The notes below the pieces were generated by a model, which made no database searches, was not told the DNA's origin, and worked only from the letters and a program-made list of their open reading frames with translations. Below are positions 12,509 to 23,570 of a stretch of 64,000 nucleotides of DNA, piece by piece. The stretch is from contig JBANAY010000003.1 in assembly GCA_037952775.1 (NCBI GenBank), forward strand, positions 34,782,001-34,846,000. Reading direction: 5' to 3'. The position numbers and the translations under genes were made by a program. Source of the stretch: Clonostachys chloroleuca (Eukaryota > Ascomycota > Sordariomycetes > Hypocreales > Bionectriaceae). The first letter of the stretch is position 1. Each line of letters begins with the position of its first letter.

Positions 12509-13678
12509 TTATTCATCTTTCAATCGGCTTCTTAGTCCGTCAAGAACCGAGGATAGTTGGGTCTTTAGTTGGGGGCTATGAGTTGCTTCAACGCGCAATT
12601 CCAGCTGCTGAATCTGAGCCAAGAGCTCGTTGCTTTCCTCGTCTTGCCCATCTCCTTCATTTCCGTTATCTTCGTCACTTTCACCCTCCTCTACTTCTTC
12701 GTCTTTATCATTGATGCGAACTATCCCGTCTCCAAACGCCACGGCAAACGCGTCCGCCAAGCCGGGTTCTTTGATCGCAAATACAATTTCTTTGATTCCC
12801 TCCCACGACTCTTCATTTTTCTTGGCCTTTCGTTTCTGTGGATGAGATGTCCCAGTACCAGGCATCAATACTTTCCTCCAAGCTTTGGCAATCTCTCCAA
12901 CCGGATTCCCATACGCACCACAGCCCCAAGCCCCCAACACCAATTTTTTGACGCCCTTGTCGCAGCAGATGCGCATAACCGTCCTCATCTTGCGAATGAC
13001 CTGCTCACGGTCCTTATCGTTGGTATAGGATCCACGGCCCAAATCATCAAGATCTGTTTCGGGTCCTCTAAGCATAGCCGCGCTTATGCAATCGACAAAC
13101 CAACGCTCCTTGGGGCTCAAAACATCATCCGAGTCGGCCTCCCGGAAGACAAGGACGTCCGGTGTGTAGATGGCGCCGATTTCAGGCAGGCGATAATATT
13201 CATCTTTGAGAGAGGGGAGCAGCGTAGTCCTCATGCAAAGAGATTCCTCTTGGCTTGTCGCTCCATTTAAAAAGCCGCCTCCCGGAGATAAAGGCGATGC
13301 CATGTTGAGAACCGCCACCCTTGAGGATTTGTTACTTAGATCTAAGACGTCCGTCTCTTGTGCCGCTTCCTGGGTCAATAACCGTCGGGCGACGGTCAAT
13401 GTATCTGCAACCTCCAGGGACACTGCGATTTGGCCTGGTGCGCGATCCGACTGCTCAGTTGCACCCGCGCTCTGGCCCCGAGAGATTCGAGGTTGCGTGT
13501 TGGCAGAGCGCGGAGGGTCTACAATGAGTTCTGCTGCATTGATTCCGCTTCGGGCACGAGGATGGGTGACCAGCAAGGATGGGATGAGATGGTTAATGGT
13601 CGCTTTGGCCTTTTTCGCCCGTGCATCTTTGCGGAATGCAGCAGGTGGTCTACCGACCGACGGCTCTGTTCGGCCCAT
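12509..13678 (-). CDS. Microbial-type poly(ADP-ribose) glycohydrolase (PARG-like macrodomain)
   Basis: A single exon of 389 residues. The PARG signature GGG-X7-QEE is present near residue 132 (SPGGGFLNGATSQEE), followed by 'KERWFVDCISAAMLRG' and 'KKLVLGAWGCGAYGNP', the arrangement of the TIGR02452/DUF2263 family. Such enzymes remove poly(ADP-ribose) from proteins; the two adjacent glutamates are the expected catalytic residues. Residues 1-45 are basic and may be a nuclear signal. The tail (about 330-389) is very acidic and ends in a predicted helix. The frame continues upstream to a TTG at 13813, but the first ATG is 13678. Closest neighbour is the convergent DLH/SnoaL-like gene. Confidence 0.9.
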   Translation of the reverse strand: MGRTEPSVGRPPAAFRKDARAKKAKATINHLIPSLLVTHPRARSGINAAELIVDPPRSANTQPRISRGQSAGATEQSDRAPGQIAVSLEVADTLTVARRLLTQEAAQETDVLDLSNKSSRVAVLNMASPLSPGGGFLNGATSQEESLCMRTTLLPSLKDEYYRLPEIGAIYTPDVLVFREADSDDVLSPKERWFVDCISAAMLRGPETDLDDLGRGSYTNDKDREQVIRKMRTVMRICCDKGVKKLVLGAWGCGAYGNPVGEIAKAWRKVLMPGTGTSHPQKRKAKKNEESWEGIKEIVFAIKEPGLADAFAVAFGDGIVRINDKDEEVEEGESDEDNGNEGDGQDEESNELLAQIQQLELRVEATHSPQLKTQLSSVLDGLRSRLKDE

Positions 13679-14433
13679 CCTGTTCTTGGAAGCTGAGTTA
13701 TTATAGGAGTAGTAGGCCGGATGGATAAAATTGACAGTGAAGACGTCTTTGACGAGGAGAAAGCTGATTAGAGAGCCTGAGCCGAGAACCTTGATGACCA
13801 ACTTTCGATTCAATCGAAATAATCAATCCGAAGTACCCGCAATTGAGGAGAGGTCACGATAAAACGCCACAATGGTCAATCCTCTCAAAATAGGAATAAG
13901 GAGATTCTCTTTCGAGATCTCATAGGGAGTTATAGACAAATTCCTCGCATATAATAAATATTGTAACAGGCATGGTATTGCCATGAATAAAATGAAACGA
14001 TCGTATCCTTTCATGAGAATGGGAGTCAGCGTGCCACGTGATCACTATATTCGCTTACCCTAGACTTGGGTGAATCATCGGTAGATCGTAGCTGTCCCTG
14101 CCGTCCACGATCATGAAGTTATTCTTGGGTATAAATATACCATAAATCTTGTGATAAAAAGACGATGATTTATGGAAATAGGGCTAGATGCAAGTCTCGC
14201 TCTTTCAAAGCGTCCCTCTCTCGCTTTCGGAACAATGAAGGCCCTGTCTCAAAACATCTGTTATCTCATTCTGGCACTGAACAATGAACTATAGAACACT
14301 GAGGGTTCAGTCAGACCTGTCCTATGAGATCTATGATGCACCATCGTCCATCGTTACATGTAATCAATTTTTTAGCGCGCTCTTCATTGATCTCACGCTT
14401 CTGGGACAAAACATATATGACCCAAAGATTAAA
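13679..14433. other. Intergenic between PARG and VOC genes
   Basis: AT-rich with short frames only (13823-14014 minus, 14324-14515 plus), neither with motifs. It should hold the PARG promoter and the VOC terminator. Confidence 0.6.
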
Positions 14434-14976
14434 TTACAGGCTGAATTCTAATCTGTTACCGGCAAAGTCTCGTGCAAAGAAGCGATCGGGGTACTCGACA
14501 CCTTTCGCACCTTGACCAGGTGTTAGTTCGACCTTCCTACATGTATATAAAATAATTTGTGGACAGAGACATACCGGAATTCGCCTCCCCAGGCTTGTCA
14601 ATTGCCAACGGAGCAGCCGCACCGCCAGCTTCAAAATGCTTCCATATTTTATGCTGCAATTCGATGAGAGACTCCTTGTTTTCCAGCTTGAAGCAAGGAT
14701 GACGTTTGTGGTCAAGTTCGAGATTGGCCCCGAGAGCAACATGGACCTGCTGGCCTGAAGACCCAATATTGAACCTGTTATCCATGACTTGTTAGTTTGA
14801 TCACTAGAATAAATTGGCCGACAAATGTGGGCAACAACGTACCAGGCCAGAGAGTCCTTTTGAAGAGCTGGCACGGGGCTTGGTGTCAGCCCTACCGTGT
14901 TGACGTAAAACTCATATGCTGAGTCTAACGTGCCTTCTGGCACGGTAATATTGACGTGAGCGAGGCCTGCGAACAT
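14434..14976 (-). CDS. Glyoxalase/bleomycin-resistance (VOC) family protein
   Basis: Three exons (14976-14843, 14774-14575, 14510-14434) give 136 residues, one VOC domain. It opens FAGLAHVNITVPEG, carries 'YEFYVNTVGLTPSPVP' (first beta-alpha-beta unit) and ends 'GVEYPDRFFARDFAGNRLEF', the second half with its conserved metal-ligand Glu near the C-terminus. VOC proteins include glyoxalase I, dioxygenases and antibiotic-binding proteins; a single-module protein of this kind would act as a dimer. The second intron acceptor is uncertain: I chose CAAG at 14512-14511, 10 nt after a CTAAC branch, but AAAG nine bases downstream also keeps frame and would drop three residues. The ATG at 14976 begins the domain exactly; the open frame upstream starts only with TTG. 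Confidence 0.85.
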   Translation of the reverse strand: MFAGLAHVNITVPEGTLDSAYEFYVNTVGLTPSPVPALQKDSLAWYVVAHICRPIYSSDQTNKSWITGSILGLQASRSMLLSGPISNLTTNVILASSWKTRSLSSNCSIKYGSILKLAVRLLRWQLTSLGRRIPVCLCPQIILYTCRKVELTPGQGAKGVEYPDRFFARDFAGNRLEFSL

Positions 14977-16357
14977 TTTGTGCACTTGGATAGCTCCAAG
15001 ACTATGACACCGTGTGAGAGATGGTAATGCGTATCTGTTGGTCGTGCTGAAATGATGATATCTCGCTTGCTCGGTAATCCAAGGCTGTTTATTGAAAGCT
15101 CGTATCCGAACTCGGAGTCTCAGACGCGGGGTCAATGACTCTACTCGTTCCCCGCGGGATATATGGCGGGAATTGCATCATGGTTCCATCCACGGCGCTA
15201 TTTCTGGCCTAGTATATCTATGAAGAGTCTGGATGGGCAATACGGGAACAAACTGACCACTGCCTAGACTCTCCTCAAGTGCCCGTGTGAAGCTGATTAG
15301 CATCGGTAGAGGTCTCCCCAATTCAATTATAAAATCCCCTGATTCACAATCAAGACTAAACTGAATACAACCCCGCATTTTGTCATTACTTATGCGTCGA
15401 TAACAACCAGGGTTACAGACCCTAGATGCTCGACATGCTGAAATGAGAACGCGGTAATAGCCAATATTTCGTTCTGTACGGGATTTTCAGAAACTCCAGT
15501 GCTGGTCCATGAAAACCATTTCGCGTGCAGTTGTAAGAACCGGGGGATATCGCGAGTGATTTCTGCTTTAGTTCTACAGAAATGGATAGCGTAGGCGTCT
15601 ATGACGATGCTGCCCAGGGTCGCTTCAAACACCGGTGCGAGAACGCACGTGCGGTCGAGGACATACTACTGATAAAGGACGGAAGATGCATGGACAATTA
15701 ACTTGAGTGGTGGTAGATCCAAAAGAGGAAGGAGAGCGTCTAGTTCAGGGTTTAAAGGTTTTCCCTGAAAGATAATCGGGCATCCAATAAATCCACACGG
15801 ATAGATAGCCCTGGAAGAAAATAGCCAAGAAGGAATGGGTTGGTTTCATGTGCTAATTGATCCAGCTGACAAAGTGGTGAGCGTGATATGAAGTGTAAAG
15901 AGAAGCAGCAAGTAGCGGTTAATCGTTTTAAACAAAGTTCTCGATGATGGTAAGCCCAGAGCTCCTGGGACATGTCTAGAGTGATATCGAGTGGAGTCAA
16001 TGAACAATGGGAATTGAAAAGGTCTGATCCTCCTTTCTTTCCTTTAACCTGTACGACAACGTTTGTTAGTCCATCAACCGTGTTTAAGTAGAGCAACTGT
16101 TTGTTGTCTTCTTTGTTTATACATTATTGGTTGTATCGAAATAACATTAGCATTGTTGTCCTGATCAAAGGTTGATGTTACATGAATATTGAACGCTTGG
16201 AACAGGCGACAGGAACAAAGCCTAAGCGTTCGAACCATTGGAAGTGTTGAATTCTACATAATTGTCCGAAGCTCCAAACACAAGTATCAAATTGATCTAC
16301 CATAACACTTACTCACCAATAAAATAATGCATATAAACTTACCTTCCTCGGCAAGCC
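14977..16357. other. Intergenic with coding-like minus-strand fragments
   Basis: No gene model closes here. Minus-strand frames at 15178-15378 and 15390-15632 look protein-like ('AYAIHFCRTKAEITRDIP', LPIQTLHRYTRPEIAPWME) and lie head to tail, separated by one stop. They may be exons or remnants of one gene, but I recognise no family and find no start. A third frame at 15752-16096 (-) has no motif. Confidence 0.3.
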
Positions 16358-17336
16358 ATGGCGGAGTTCATGTTCTTCATCGAAACCTGTTCCCTTGTCG
16401 TCGCTCTGGCAGGAATCTTCTTAGTCTACCAACGACCAAGTCGACTAACGAGAAAGTCTGCCAACGACTCAACCTTCCCGCTTTGTCATCCGCGGCATTG
16501 AAATAATTATAAAACCTCCGCTCGTGGGTCTATCAACTATCACGATGGAACATTCAATAAGGATAAACATAAAAGCTGAGAGGCGGCCCAGCCTCCCTGA
16601 GAGGAGTCCAACTGACAAGTATAGAAGAATCGGCGGTAAGAATCCCAAAAACCTCGTGACATCACGAGATTTCAGTCTTGGAAATCTCAAAGAATGTCCG
16701 TGATTTCTGGATTTTAAAAAACGAGGTTGAATCCATCCAACTTCAAAACACGCCGTTCTGACACCCCTTGGCTAGACATCTATACCTCTTCATTCTGCTG
16801 GGTCAGTCCGGCTGAGTCTAGGTCGGACAGAAACTAAGAACTCTATCGAGGCACTGATCGGCCTCATTAGCACTGATCTAGACGATCTGTCTTCAATAAT
16901 GGAAAACTCGAGATATGGCTCCGGGGAATAAACCCCGAGCAGTATCAGAAGCGTGAGCAATGGTTTGATAGCATGCAGAGAGCCTATGAACGTTATAAGG
17001 AATTCGATAGTAAGCCTGCCACATCCACAGGTCATTTCCGCCATTACCACACTCGAGCCCGCCAAACCTCAGAAGTGGAAGAATTGGTTGAAGCTGCTGT
17101 CAAGTTCGAACCTCTTTTACTACATTCCCATGTTACCATTAATGTGTTAGAGGATATGTGAATGCTAATACGAGCCCCCGTTTCATAGAGCAGCTGATGC
17201 GCGACTTGCATTCATGGAAATCTATCGCAATGCGTATAATTTCTATCGAATCGCAGTGCACATTACAGCTTCAGGGAGCAAGATAAGGACGGGTAGAAAC
17301 GCCGTTGAGAATGCCCACATAAATTATGACAATAAG
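16358..17336 (+). pseudogene. Decayed HeLo/HET-s-like gene (tentative)
   Basis: Broken plus-strand pieces in different frames. (1) 16358-16501: ATG then 'MAEFMFFIETCSLVVALAGI', resembling the hydrophobic N-terminus of HeLo-type pore-forming domains, then a stop. (2) About 16830-16930: TKNSIEALIGLISTDLDDLS, like the late HeLo amphipathic helix, then a stop. (3) About 16930-17161: GINPEQYQKREQWFDSMQRA and on to VTINVLEDM. (4) About 17190-17336: AADARLAFMEIYRNAY, then 'RIAVHITASGSKIRTGRN', which recalls HET-s-related amyloid motifs. At least two frame changes and several stops separate the pieces, so no intact protein is made. HeLo proteins trigger cell death in fungal allorecognition. The match is by eye and weak for each piece; their order is the main support. 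Confidence 0.35.
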
Positions 17337-18657
17337 TAGTTCATTCCGAAATGGTCTTCTCTATCAGTTGACCACAATCTCAAACAGAAATTTGGGCAAC
17401 GGTCGGTCGACAAACCGACCCGTCCTTATTGCAGTAGAGATGTGTATCCTTGTGTCGGATGATTGACTCTGTTCATAGTAAGCTCAAGTGTAGGCACCCT
17501 TTACAGGATTCACAGCATTAAACATTACACAATCACACGCACCCGCACGCACACATAAGGGACCGTGGCTGGTATGTTGGAGGGCGGTTATCAACGGAGG
17601 TTTGGAGTTATACAAAGTTGAAACGGCCTTAGTGAGGGAGAATCTGTGGAAAAAGCTTTCATACGCGCTGCTATGGCAAGGGAGGAGCGACGAAGCCTTT
17701 TTGCTATCCACAGCGACAACTGCCTTAATAATTATAACAGCAACTAAAGAAAACGATTTGTATCAGAAGAATTAGGTGAATCGTCTTTGAAGTCATTTGA
17801 TTACTTTATCTAAACCATTCACATAACAGCTAAGGCATAGGAGCATAGAACGACACGGCTTGAGGTATCGACTTCCACACTACCGATTTACCGATTTTGC
17901 AAAGGTAGGACAAGAATTATGGAAGAGTCAAGCATCGAGATTTCTAGTACAAAGCTTAAAAAATTAGTACTTATCAGCCCTCATGAGAAGATAACAGGGT
18001 GATATGTGTAACAGTATCCGCTTTACGAAGGTAGTCAAATTTTGTGTATTTGAGATCGTGACATGGTGTCCGTGGGTCGACAACCCCTTTATATCCCCCG
18101 GAAGGCTATCCCGATGAGAATGGACCACAGGATGCAGGTGAGATAAAATGTCGTCTAACTTTAGCCGAGGGACTTGTACCCAGAACAGAAGCTAGTGGTG
18201 AGCTGAGACATAACCTCAGTCTTCGTATCTCTCCTGTTGTAGTAATCTTAGGTATAATGTGCTCTTAGCCTGTAATTCGATACACTTGAAAAGCATCAGA
18301 AAAAGCTCGAGATCAAAAGCGGCCATTGAGACATTACCTCATGCAACTATATTGTTCTTATAATAATAACTAAAAGTGATACGCAGAGTGCGCACACCAA
18401 AGCCATAGCTCACTCAGTGCTGAGCAAGTATGCTATATCAAAGCCATATTGTCAAATGGTAGGGATATGATAGAAGGGTGCGACACAGAATCCTTGATTC
18501 TTCAGTTGATCCCATCATCATATACCCTCTTCAACTTGTCGGTTCACACCCAGCGAACTCTTGCCCCGGGGATTAGACCAAGTGAAATGGCTAAACCGAC
18601 CAACTGCAACAGTCTGTTTATTTTTCACTGGGTCTGCTGAGTTGCCTGAATATCATT
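17337..18657. other. Intergenic, nothing recognised
   Basis: About 1.3 kb, AT-rich with many stops in all frames. The small ORFs at 17484-17711 (-) and 18449-18640 (+) have no protein-like features. Confidence 0.6.
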
Positions 18658-19406
18658 TCAGACAACCTCAACTTTGATCTCATCCTTTCCTGATCCACCC
18701 ATGGGAACAGGGACAATATTCTGAACAAGTCCAACCCTAGACTCCTCGTCACCAAGCAGTCTAGCATCCTCATCGGCATCGCTGTCGACACTGGGCCGCT
18801 CAACGGCTTGGTGGTCAACTCCGTGAAGACTACTGTATACTCCTCGTGAAACTTGAGCGTGACTAAATCCCGGAGCCGCGTCGGGGGTTCGAGAGTAGAG
18901 GTCACACTCGCAATGAGGGCAGTGTCGAGGTCGATCAATAAAGTCAATGAGAGTGAGCAGCGCAAGGTAGGCATGAATGCAGCTGCACAAGACATGAGTG
19001 TCAGTTGATTTCCCAATGTCGAACAGAAGGGGATTACCTACAAGACAAGAATGTATGGTACACTGGCATAGGCAGTCAGCACCGCCCGCCCAGCTTCCCT
19101 CCACCATGATCCAAGATAGATCCAAGTAAAGATCAGGAAGGTCAGAAGTCCGGCAGCTGACAGTGTATCATAAACGAAAATTAAGATGGAAACCTTCAAG
19201 CCCCCATGTCCTTTTCCTGGGTTTCGACGCTTGAAGCAGAGCAGGAAGGTTGAGACAATAGCCGATATAAAGATGGCGGAGAACCCGGCGATACGGACAG
19301 GTCCGGACAAGCTTGCATCAACAGTAGAGAGAATCAAAGCGGGGAAAAAGGCAGCTATGGTGAGCCGACGGAGAGGGTGCGTGAGAACATGAGCTTGAGA
19401 GGTCAT
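18658..19406 (-). CDS. Four-helix membrane protein (MARVEL-like)
   Basis: Two exons (19406-19042 and 18982-18658; 59-nt intron GTAGGT...CAG) give 229 residues. Four hydrophobic segments lie at about 13-31, 38-57, 72-98 and 108-133 with short loops, followed by a cytosolic tail that starts with a Cys/His cluster (RPRHCPHCECDLYSR) and ends acidic. The layout is that of MARVEL-type or related fungal tetraspan proteins, which sit in the plasma membrane or vesicles; the specific family is not certain from motifs. The Cys/His cluster after the last helix might be palmitoylated or bind metal, which is inference. The ATG at 19406 is followed by a short basic stretch before helix 1. Confidence 0.8.
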
Positions 19407-21309
19407 CGTGAGTATGTATGTAGCAATTTCCAGATACGTGCACTTTGGAGTCAGACGTGAGAATCCTCAATGGAAGGGGAGATGGTTCGATTATTTATTG
19501 CTCACAGGGAGTTGTACCCCGAGCAACGATCGCCAAGACTCCGGCCTCTTAGAAACCGAGAAGCTCAGACGTCGCGAAAATAGCACAGAGCAACAACAAT
19601 ACACAGCCACGGCCGAATTGGGACATATACGCTTACACAGCCTGCTCCTTCGCGCATCAGTGGAGAGCCAACTCACGCCAAGCGGCTGACAGACTCTCCG
19701 CACTGGCTCGTTCCATCTGCACAAGGACTAAAAGGTCATGCCTGTTGCCTGGCTCGTTTCATAAACGTGAAAACAAAAGGTAGCGGGTCGCGGACACGCG
19801 TCTTGCTGCCCATCACTCCCCTGAGCACTCGCCGAAGTTTCAGCAAACGCTGACAACCTGAATTTCCCGGGTATGCTTCCCGGCCGAGTGAATTGATCAA
19901 CCTTACTCTCAATACCCGAAACAAGACCCGAATTCTCCAATGTGCACTGGTTATTCCAAGGCACCTATTTTCCACGCTTGATCTTTGGTAATAATATAAA
20001 GTCCACTCGCCATGTGACGTAATGGCCCTTCACCCTCATGCAAGATGATATAATACATGTGGCATGGACAAAACTCACTTATCTAGCCGATATGTGTAGC
20101 ATGGCTCCCAGAAACGGGAGTGATAAAGGGAGATATTCTGCATTCAAGCCACTCGCGACTATTCTATTCATAGAGTATTTCTTTTGCGTATCAAGGGAGC
20201 CAAGCATGGAAATAGAAAGTCGCATTGTTGAAAGTAAGATGTTCAGAATTCACAGCGGGAATCCTGTAGATTATAAGATGTATCTGTATGTTCCTTTGCC
20301 CAGCGATAGCATAGTTTAACCCTAATGTGACCACTGCTCAGCCTTTATTCACTACTCCTCGCCTCAGAGGTTAAGTATCGCATTTCTTTTCGCGTGTCTT
20401 GCCTCCATAGGCGCATAAACAAATCAACTATGTTGCCTTTGGGTTAGAAGTATTCCAATAACACGCCGGCTGTGTCGTTTTGATAAGCTCATCAGCTCAG
20501 TAAATTGCAGCCATCTCATCTCTTTTATCTGTCTTGTTCTTAGGTATATTTGGCCGCGATAATTGCTTTATGGTTGAAATCAACAAGGCTGCTCCTTGCG
20601 AAGCTGATGGTGATCACACCAGAACTTTCAGTCAACCCAGTAGGCACTCGAAGGGTATCTGTTTGGGCTGGAGAGACCATCTCGTTACACAGCATTTGGC
20701 GCTGAGCAGGGCCAGATCCAATTTATCACGAGCCCTTCATTAAAGGTCGATGCACTGGGTCATCAATGCGTATAAACTTTACGTCAATAGATGTTTTATT
20801 GATTGAATTTAGCACATCAGTTGCCGAACTAATATTAGGCACGTTACGCCTCGCGCGAAGATATTGGGTCTCTAGGATATCGTCACAGCACGTGGAACAC
20901 ACTGACGCTGACCCTGTCCCGAATGATCATACTTCAGCTGTGGGAAAACTCAAGCCGGTATGAGGAATACTGCAATCCAACGTTTTTCTCGGGTAAATAT
21001 TTGCCCTCAGCATTAGTGGAACGGCTCGGTGTCGGTTAATCATCAAACGTGAGAACTGAAGCCAGGCTGTATAGGCTGAAAAGCGATGTAGTGGTAAGAG
21101 AGCACGCAAGGTACCACCAAAGTCACAACACATGCGGCTACACCTTCCTCAGCAGGGTCTCGGCATAGGTAAAATCAAAATCAGGAGATCGGACAGCTTC
21201 TACCCGCGGATACTTCGTCCCGCACATCCCGATTGGGAATCTCATGAGGCCAGTATCAATCGGAACCTACGCGGGGGATTTACGTGCCCGTTTCTATTCC
21301 AGGCACAAC
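19407..21309. other. Intergenic upstream of the GH43 gene
   Basis: 1.9 kb with no supportable gene. ORFs 19408-19689, 20038-20319, 20534-20743 (+) and 19728-19975 (-) lack motifs. The last 400 bases should include the GH43 promoter, with a possible AraR-type site at 20990. Confidence 0.6.
20990..20997 (+). promoter_or_regulatory. Possible AraR-type site (CGGGTAAA)
   Basis: CGGGTAAA fits the CGGDTAAW consensus reported for the Aspergillus arabinanolytic regulator AraR and lies 313 bp upstream of the GH43 start. An 8-bp match is expected often by chance, so this is only a candidate. Confidence 0.25.
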
Positions 21310-22938
21310 ATGAAATCACACATTATGAACCTCTTGTGCTGGCTTCTAGTTGCTCTCCCACTGAGCCGCGGTTCGCCTCTGACGGCCAACGATATCAGTG
21401 CCAACCAATTCTCAAATCCAATTATATACTCTGACTTTCCGGACAACGACATGTTTCTGGGACCCGATGGAGCGTATTATTTTTCGGCCTCGAACTTCCA
21501 CTATAGCCCGGGTGCACCAATCTTAAAGTCCGATGATTTGGTAAATTGGGATGTGATTGGTCATTCTATTCCTCGCCTCACATTTGGTGACAACTATGAC
21601 CTGCCTGCCAATGGCTCCGGCAAAGGGAACGAATATCGCGGCGGTACCTGGGCATCTTCTTTGCGTTACCGAGAGAGCAATGGACTCTGGTACTGGATTG
21701 GCTGCACTAACTTTTGGGTTACTTGGGTTTTTACTGCAACCAGTCCCGAAGGTCCCTGGACGAATCGCGGCGTAATGTCTTGGGAGGGAGTTTGCATGTA
21801 CGATAATGGCATCTTGATCGATGATGACGATACCATGTACGTCGTGTTTGGTTCGAACAATGTCCGGGTTGCTCAGCTGAATCCAGAGGGAACGACCTAT
21901 ACTCAGATCCAGAGTGTTTTCAATCACACTGACGTCGGCGCTGAAGGCCTTGAAGGGAATCGCATGTATAAGATCAACGGAACATACTATGTCCTCAATG
22001 ACCAACCTGGAGGCACAACCTATATTTGGAAGTCAGAAAGCCCCTGGGGCCCGTACGAATCCAAGATTCTGGTCCAAAACATTCCTCCCCCGATCAACGG
22101 GGGAAGTTCGCCGCATCAGGGTAGTCTCATCAGGACAAAGGGTGGCGACTGGTACTACATGTCCTTCACGTGGGCCTATCCGGCTGGCCGCCTCCCAGTT
22201 CTTGCCCCTATCACATGGGGAGACGATGGCTTCCCTGTCTTTGTCGAAGGCAGTAACGGTGGCTGGGGAGCATCTTACCCTCTGCCTGACGGAAGTAGTG
22301 AGCCTACCAAGAATTGGGATCGTGTCGATACATTTGCAGGATCCTCTCTTCACCCTTCATGGGAATGGAACCACAACCCTGATGTGAACTCATACCTTGT
22401 CAACGATGGTCTGACTTTGAAGACTGCTTCTGTTACGAATGACATATACTTTTCAAGAAACACTCTTACTCATCGCACGCACGGCGAGTTCCCAGTGGGG
22501 ACTGTTCTCATCGACTACAGCAATATGTTGCCTGGCGACCGCGCGGGCTTCGCCGCCTTCCGCGACCAGACTTCGTACATTGGCATCCACCGTACCGGAA
22601 ACGATTACTCACTTGTAGCCGTCCACGGGATCATCACTGATGAATGGGGATCCGGCGTCACTCAAAGTCTTGGCGAGGTGAAGCAAACGCTGTCTATTCC
22701 TACAGGTCAGACAAGAGTGTGGCTCCGGATGAAGCTTGATATCCGTCCAAATGGGACAAGAGATTGCGTCTTTCTGTATAGCTTCGATGGGGAAGACTTC
22801 GTGGTGTTTGGTCCGACTTATACTCTGTACTCGGGCTGGGCGTGGTTCCTGGCGTACCGATTTGGCATCTTCAATTTTGCCACGGAGGCTTTGGGTGGAT
22901 CAATAAGGGTAGAGTCTTTTACCGCAACTTCAGCTTGA
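21310..22938 (+). CDS. Secreted GH43 glycoside hydrolase (beta-xylosidase/arabinofuranosidase-like)
   Basis: A single exon of 542 residues. A signal peptide (LLCWLLVALPLSRG) spans about residues 7-21. The five-bladed propeller holds the GH43 triad: general base Asp45 in FPDNDMF, pKa-modulating Asp165 in 'MYDNGILIDDDD' and acid Glu215 in LEGNRMYK. Residues about 355-542 form the C-terminal beta-sandwich of long fungal GH43 enzymes that shapes the active-site pocket. The family acts on beta-xylosides or alpha-arabinofuranosides from hemicellulose and pectin, outside the cell. The first ATG of the frame, 21244, would put 22 residues before the signal peptide; 21310 (MKSHIMNLL) is preferred. Substrate specificity is not decidable by eye. 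Confidence 0.93.
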   Translation: MKSHIMNLLCWLLVALPLSRGSPLTANDISANQFSNPIIYSDFPDNDMFLGPDGAYYFSASNFHYSPGAPILKSDDLVNWDVIGHSIPRLTFGDNYDLPANGSGKGNEYRGGTWASSLRYRESNGLWYWIGCTNFWVTWVFTATSPEGPWTNRGVMSWEGVCMYDNGILIDDDDTMYVVFGSNNVRVAQLNPEGTTYTQIQSVFNHTDVGAEGLEGNRMYKINGTYYVLNDQPGGTTYIWKSESPWGPYESKILVQNIPPPINGGSSPHQGSLIRTKGGDWYYMSFTWAYPAGRLPVLAPITWGDDGFPVFVEGSNGGWGASYPLPDGSSEPTKNWDRVDTFAGSSLHPSWEWNHNPDVNSYLVNDGLTLKTASVTNDIYFSRNTLTHRTHGEFPVGTVLIDYSNMLPGDRAGFAAFRDQTSYIGIHRTGNDYSLVAVHGIITDEWGSGVTQSLGEVKQTLSIPTGQTRVWLRMKLDIRPNGTRDCVFLYSFDGEDFVVFGPTYTLYSGWAWFLAYRFGIFNFATEALGGSIRVESFTATSA

Positions 22939-23303
22939 AATTACACAGGAATGAGGTTCTCAGAGATTGGGCAGAATGATGCACCTCCCACGGCCAGTCG
23001 CCGTGCTAGTTAACTGTAGCAAAATTGAAGGATGCAATCAATATATGGTTTGATTTCATCTATGCAGAATTTGATTTTTCTTTCTTTCTTACACCAAATT
23101 TGCTGTCTTTGCATCCTCATTACAGATATCAAGGCGATGAGGGAGTGTTGGTCTTCACACAATGATATAGCACAGATTATTGAAATAGTTGTGTTCGATT
23201 TTTTTTGTATCGTGACATTCCTAGCAACCCTGGTTCCTAAGATCGTCCCTTTTTTCCAATTGTTTAGAAGACCTCCCCAGCTACTTCACCAAGCGACGAG
23301 CGC
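22939..23303. other. Convergent intergenic region
   Basis: Lies between the GH43 stop and the small-protein stop. T-rich, no gene; probably holds both 3' ends. Confidence 0.6.
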
Positions 23304-23570
23304 TTAGTAAAGACCAACAACGACATCACCCTTGACGCGGGCAGTCAGGTGGACCTCAGCCTCGAGGTCGAGCTTGATGCCGAGCAGGAGAGCGGCATCG
23401 CGGAGGGAGCCGTCATCCTGGGTAGCACCCTTGATGATTTGGCCTGTTCATGAGCTTGATTAGTATATAGTTGGATAGAAGGGATGCTGGAAAGCATTGG
23501 ACTTACCAGCAGGCTCGGAAAGGCCAGTAGCGGTGGGAAGAGGGACAGTGAACTGCTGGGTGGAAGACAT
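23304..23570 (-). CDS. Small conserved-looking protein, 67 aa
   Basis: Exons 23570-23507 and 23443-23304 with a 63-nt intron (GTAAGT...CAG, CTAAT branch) give 67 residues: MSSTQQFTVPLPTATG, then 'GQIIKGATQDDGSLRDAALL', then a strand-like end VKGDVVVGLY. Codons are strongly biased to C-ending forms (GCC, CTC, GGC, GTC) compared with the neighbours, as in highly expressed fungal genes. A TATAAAG box lies 111 bp upstream of the ATG. There is no signal peptide or membrane segment, so it should be cytosolic. I believe similar small proteins occur in other ascomycetes but cannot name a function. Confidence 0.8.

Noticed and set aside
12569..13706. Plus-strand ORFs of 166-233 codons opposite the PARG gene
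   Set aside because: Antisense shadows of the GC-rich PARG coding strand.
22033..22387. Frames antisense or out of frame in the GH43 gene
   Set aside because: Shadows of a strongly supported single-exon gene.
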